Assembly: GCF_002214565.1 (NCBI RefSeq)
Contig: NZ_CP015106.1
Span: 1,550,001-1,614,000 of the forward strand
Length of the DNA: 64,000 nt
Direction of reading: 5' to 3'
From: Thermococcus radiotolerans
Lineage (GTDB): Archaea; Methanobacteriota_B; Thermococci; Thermococcales; Thermococcaceae
The translations under genes were made by a program, and so were the position numbers. Shown here one piece after another: positions 61,904-64,000 of this stretch. Position 1 is the stretch's first letter. The number at the start of each line of letters is the position of its first letter. The notes beneath the pieces are model-generated. The model was not told the origin of the DNA. It searched no databases and saw only the letters and a program-made list of their open reading frames with translations.

Positions 61904-61961
61904 CGGGATGATGATTTCAGCCTTGTCTGAGGCTCGTGATGATGGAGTGACGGACTGACCG
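61904..61961 (+). ncRNA. Predicted C/D box guide RNA (two 16S rRNA targets)
   Basis: All four boxes match consensus: C ATGATGA 61908-61914, D' CTGA 61927-61930, C' GTGATGA 61936-61942, D CTGA 61955-61958, with two guides of exactly 12 bases. The D' guide (TTTCAGCCTTGT) is complementary over 11 bases to CAAGGCUGAAA of 16S rRNA; by the N+5 rule it would methylate G902 (E. coli numbering). The D guide (TGGAGTGACGGA) is complementary over 11 bases to CCGUCACUCCA of archaeal 16S rRNA and would methylate U1406. In both cases the base next to the box does not pair. Target sequences are from memory of conserved rRNA. A TATA-like box precedes it and T6 follows. Confidence 0.8.
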
Positions 61962-61977
61962 CGACGTTCCGTTCTGC

Positions 61978-61983
61978 TTTTTT
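61978..61983 (+). terminator. T6 tract ending the guide RNA region
   Basis: TTTTTT 20 bases after box D of the second RNA; archaeal transcription often stops at such tracts without a hairpin. Confidence 0.5.
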
Positions 61984-62045
61984 CGATTAGCCTAACAAAA
62001 TTGGAAAACCTAATAAGGTTTGGTCCCAACGCCGGTGTGGAAAGG

Positions 62046-62053
62046 TTTAAATA
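62046..62053 (+). promoter_or_regulatory. TATA box of the cation transporter gene
   Basis: TTTAAATA, 34-41 bases before GTG 62087. Confidence 0.6.
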
Positions 62054-62056
62054 TTG

Positions 62057-62070
62057 TGTGCATATGCACA
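62057..62070. promoter_or_regulatory. 14-bp perfect palindrome, probable operator
   Basis: TGTGCATATGCACA equals its own reverse complement. With one mismatched pair it extends to 22 bases (62053-62074). It begins 4 bases after the TATA box and covers the expected transcription start, where a bound dimer would block RNA polymerase. Confidence 0.6.
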
Positions 62071-62086
62071 AAATTGTGGTGGTACC

Positions 62087-62947
62087 GTGGAGGAGATATA
62101 CAGACCTATATGGGTCAGCATCGTTGGCAACGTCCTTCTCGCTGTCCTCAAGCTAACCGTGGGTTTTCTGTATTCGAGCATAGCCCTCATATCCGACGGC
62201 GTTCACTCGCTGAGCGACGTTGTCACGAGCGTCATCGGCTACGCGGGAATAAAAATCTCCTCGAAGCCACCCGATAAAAGCCACCCCTTCGGCCACTCAC
62301 GGTTTGAACCCCTGGTGGCCTTTCTAATCGGGGAGGCGCTGGTGATAGTGGCCTACGAGATAGGCCGCGATGCGGTCTACAGAATCATCCATGGGGGGAG
62401 GATAGAGGTAACTTCAACAATGCTTGCGGTTACGGTGATTTCAATCCTAGCGAAGGAGTTCATGTTCCGCTACTCCGTTCACGTTGGAAAAAGGCTCAAC
62501 AGCCAGATACTTGTTGCGGATGCATACCATCACAGGAGCGACGCCCTGAGCAGCGTTGCGGTTCTTATCGGCCTCGGTACCCAGAGACTCGGCTTTCAGT
62601 ACGGCGATTCTCTTGCGGGCCTCGTGGTTGCACTATTCCTACTGAAGGTTTCCCTGGATATAATCCTCGAGAACGTCGGCTATCTGACTGGCCAGGCACC
62701 GCCTTTTGAGATATGCGAGGAGATAAAGAATCGTGCGTTGGGCGTTCCCAACGTTCTCGGCGTCCACGACCTCCGCGCCCACTACGTTGGCAGCAGACTT
62801 CACGTCGAGCTCCACATAGAAGTTCCCCCAGAACTCACGCTGAAAGAGGCCCACGACATCAGTGAGGAGGTTAAGAAGCGGATAGAGGAAATCCCCGAGG
62901 TGGAGGTCGCCTTCGTTCACGTGGACATAAAGGGGGTCACCGAATAA
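62087..62947 (+). CDS. Cation diffusion facilitator family transporter
   Basis: GTG 62087 (286 residues, MEEIYRPIWVSIVGNVLLAVLKL) follows GGTGGT; a frame from 62054 would run through the palindrome. Six helices; the metal sites are visible as HSLSDVVTS (near 45; SDGVHSLSD) and ADAYHHRSDALSS (near 150), the HxxxD/HxxSD pairs of CDF exporters. The C-terminal cytosolic domain (about 205-286) contains HDLRAHYVGSRLHVELHIEV. It exports Zn, Mn, Fe or Co by proton exchange. The promoter palindrome suggests metal-controlled expression. Its end overlaps the convergent decarboxylase by 11 bases. Confidence 0.92.
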   Translation: MEEIYRPIWVSIVGNVLLAVLKLTVGFLYSSIALISDGVHSLSDVVTSVIGYAGIKISSKPPDKSHPFGHSRFEPLVAFLIGEALVIVAYEIGRDAVYRIIHGGRIEVTSTMLAVTVISILAKEFMFRYSVHVGKRLNSQILVADAYHHRSDALSSVAVLIGLGTQRLGFQYGDSLAGLVVALFLLKVSLDIILENVGYLTGQAPPFEICEEIKNRALGVPNVLGVHDLRAHYVGSRLHVELHIEVPPELTLKEAHDISEEVKKRIEEIPEVEVAFVHVDIKGVTE

Positions 62948-64000
62948 CTTCCCTCAAATCCCTCAGAAAAGCCTCCAGGTGCTCCCTCTTCACGTGGGGC
63001 ATCATGACGATTCTGATGTAGCCCCTGTGGGCGCTTATGCCCCAGCCGCGCCTCTTCAGTTCCTCCTCGACTTCCTCAAGATTCTCGGTTCCGAAGGACA
63101 CTATGTTGAGAACCGGTTCGCGGATGAGGTAAACGCCGGGAATCCGCTTCAATTCGGAGGCGAACCATCTGCTCAGCTCCATCGCGTTCCTGACGACCTC
63201 AGTGTAGCCCTCGAAGCCGAGGTGTTTTATCATCGCCCACACGGCTAAAGCGCTTGCACCCGGTCGGGTCCCTGTTATCGTGGCCTGCCACACCTTTCCA
63301 CCGGCCAGATACGGCGCCGGAACGCTTATCGCCTCTAGAAACTTCTTCTCCCTGAAGATTATTCCTCCCGCGGGGATCGGAACCATCCCCATCTTGTGGG
63401 GGTCGATGGTTACGCTCTTCACGCCCTTCAGCCTGAAGTCGAAGTCCGGAATCTCGTAGCCTAAAGCTTTTGCGAAGGGTATCACGAAGCCTCCGAAGGC
63501 GGCATCCACGTGAAGGGGAAGGCCGTAGTCCAGAGCCAGGTCGCTTAGGGCCGGGATGTCGTCCACAACGCCGAGGCCCGTTGTGCCGGCTATTCCAACT
63601 ATCCCAATCGTGTTGTCGGTAATCCTATCCTCGACGTTCCTAACGTTGACGGAATAATCCGGATTCAGCTCCGCCCAGACGAGCTTAACGCCGAGCATCT
63701 CGCTCGCCTTCAGGAACGAGAAGTGGGCGCTCTCGGGCAGAATGAGCTCAGGTTTCTCGACGCCCGCCATGTTCCGGAAGGCCCTCACGGCCAGGATATT
63801 GGCCTCGGTTCCGCCAGAAACTATGTGCCCGTAGCCCCTCTCCAGGCCGAGCAGGTTTGAAAGCATTCCGATGGCCTCTTCCTCGACCTTCTGGCTTCCG
63901 ACGTGCAACCCAGGGTCGCCTAGGTTTCTGTCAATGTAGCGCCGGACGACTTCGAGGGCGAAGGGATGGGGGTATGTGCACATCGAACCGAGTATCCTCC
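62937..64000 (-). CDS. mfnA: PLP-dependent L-aspartate/L-tyrosine decarboxylase, MfnA family (5' end outside window)
   Basis: The frame stays open to the right edge and reads RILGSMCTYPHPFA across the first internal ATG (63983), a stretch conserved within MfnA proteins, so the true start lies beyond the window. Group II decarboxylase motifs: IVSGGTEANILAVRAFR, HVDAAFGGFV and the PLP lysine in TIDPHKMGMVPIP. In Thermococcales this enzyme makes beta-alanine from aspartate for coenzyme A (known for the T. kodakarensis homologue, from memory); in methanogens it makes tyramine. At least 354 residues are visible. Confidence 0.9.
   Translation of the reverse strand, partial: RILGSMCTYPHPFALEVVRRYIDRNLGDPGLHVGSQKVEEEAIGMLSNLLGLERGYGHIVSGGTEANILAVRAFRNMAGVEKPELILPESAHFSFLKASEMLGVKLVWAELNPDYSVNVRNVEDRITDNTIGIVGIAGTTGLGVVDDIPALSDLALDYGLPLHVDAAFGGFVIPFAKALGYEIPDFDFRLKGVKSVTIDPHKMGMVPIPAGGIIFREKKFLEAISVPAPYLAGGKVWQATITGTRPGASALAVWAMIKHLGFEGYTEVVRNAMELSRWFASELKRIPGVYLIREPVLNIVSFGTENLEEVEEELKRRGWGISAHRGYIRIVMMPHVKREHLEAFLRDLREVIR

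Larger units (their letters stand above)
61754..62086. other. Protein-free region of 333 bases holding two guide RNAs and the CDF promoter
   Basis: From left to right: terminator-like T-rich stretch after glmA, TATA-like box, first C/D box RNA, second TATA-like box, second C/D box RNA, T6 terminator, and the promoter and palindrome of the cation transporter. The parts are listed separately. Confidence 0.7.

Noticed and set aside
62937-63983. ATG at 63983 as the start of the decarboxylase
   Set aside because: The frame continues to the edge with residues (RILGS) conserved in the family before this Met.

Overview
The window reads as a piece of a hyperthermophilic euryarchaeon of the order Thermococcales, most likely a Thermococcus species. 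The signs are tightly packed genes with GGTGA-type ribosome binding sites and frequent ATGA or GTGA stop/start overlaps, archaeal TATA boxes about 25-40 bases before starts, an M32 carboxypeptidase with the Pfu-type zinc residues, a TtuA tRNA thiolase, DUF515 and DUF460 proteins, a CGP-CTERM surface protein, and a chitobiose catabolic cluster whose order resembles the one I remember from Thermococcus kodakarensis. Coding is mostly G+C rich, with one strikingly A+T-rich block at about 41.5-45.1 kb.

Layout. 0-4 kb: two tandem M1-like surface metallopeptidases (the first cut by the window edge) and a membrane protein with a gingipain/caspase-like His-Cys pair. 4-10 kb: a membrane protein, a fumarylacetoacetase-family hydrolase, a small lipoprotein, an OPT-type oligopeptide transporter with a small partner, and an archaeal ATPase with a nuclease-like C-terminus. 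10-13 kb: a tRNA methyltransferase (Trm14-like), a circularly permuted GTPase and a TIGR04076-type protein. 12.8-19.1 kb: a five-gene secretion or pilus-like assembly operon (DUF515, secreted protein, VirB11/PilB-type ATPase, two F-type platform proteins). 19-25 kb: FKBP isomerase, DUF2118 protein, and a MoxR-DUF58-DUF4129 membrane operon, then a PfkB kinase. 25-37 kb: metabolic and housekeeping genes (M32 carboxypeptidase, alpha-toroid surface protein, ASCH protein, geranylgeranyl-reductase-like flavoprotein, pyroglutamyl peptidase, DUF460, TtuA, a KaiC-like protein without a P-loop, a site-2 protease).

37-49.5 kb is a surface-polysaccharide locus: three GT4 glycosyltransferases on the plus strand face an eight-gene minus-strand operon (flippase, UDP-glucose dehydrogenase, GalU, UDP-xylose-synthase-like enzyme, epimerase, UDP-galactopyranose-mutase-like flavoprotein, GT2, GT4). 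Together they can make UDP-Glc, UDP-GlcA and probably UDP-xylose, build a lipid-linked glycan and flip it. The GT2, mutase-like and epimerase genes have foreign-looking base composition.

49.5-61.8 kb is a chitobiose/glucosamine pathway: diacetylchitobiose deacetylase, a VapBC-like pair, a GH1 glycosidase, a five-gene Opp/Dpp-type ABC importer, glucosamine-6-phosphate deaminase (GlmD) and exo-beta-glucosaminidase (GlmA). No chitinase is present in the window. 61.75-62.09 kb, empty of proteins, holds two tandem C/D box guide RNAs whose guide stretches match conserved 16S and 23S rRNA sites, each with its own TATA-like box, followed by a 14-bp perfect palindrome at the presumed transcription start of a cation diffusion facilitator. 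The window ends inside a PLP decarboxylase of the MfnA family. I found no tRNA, rRNA, CRISPR array or insertion sequence.
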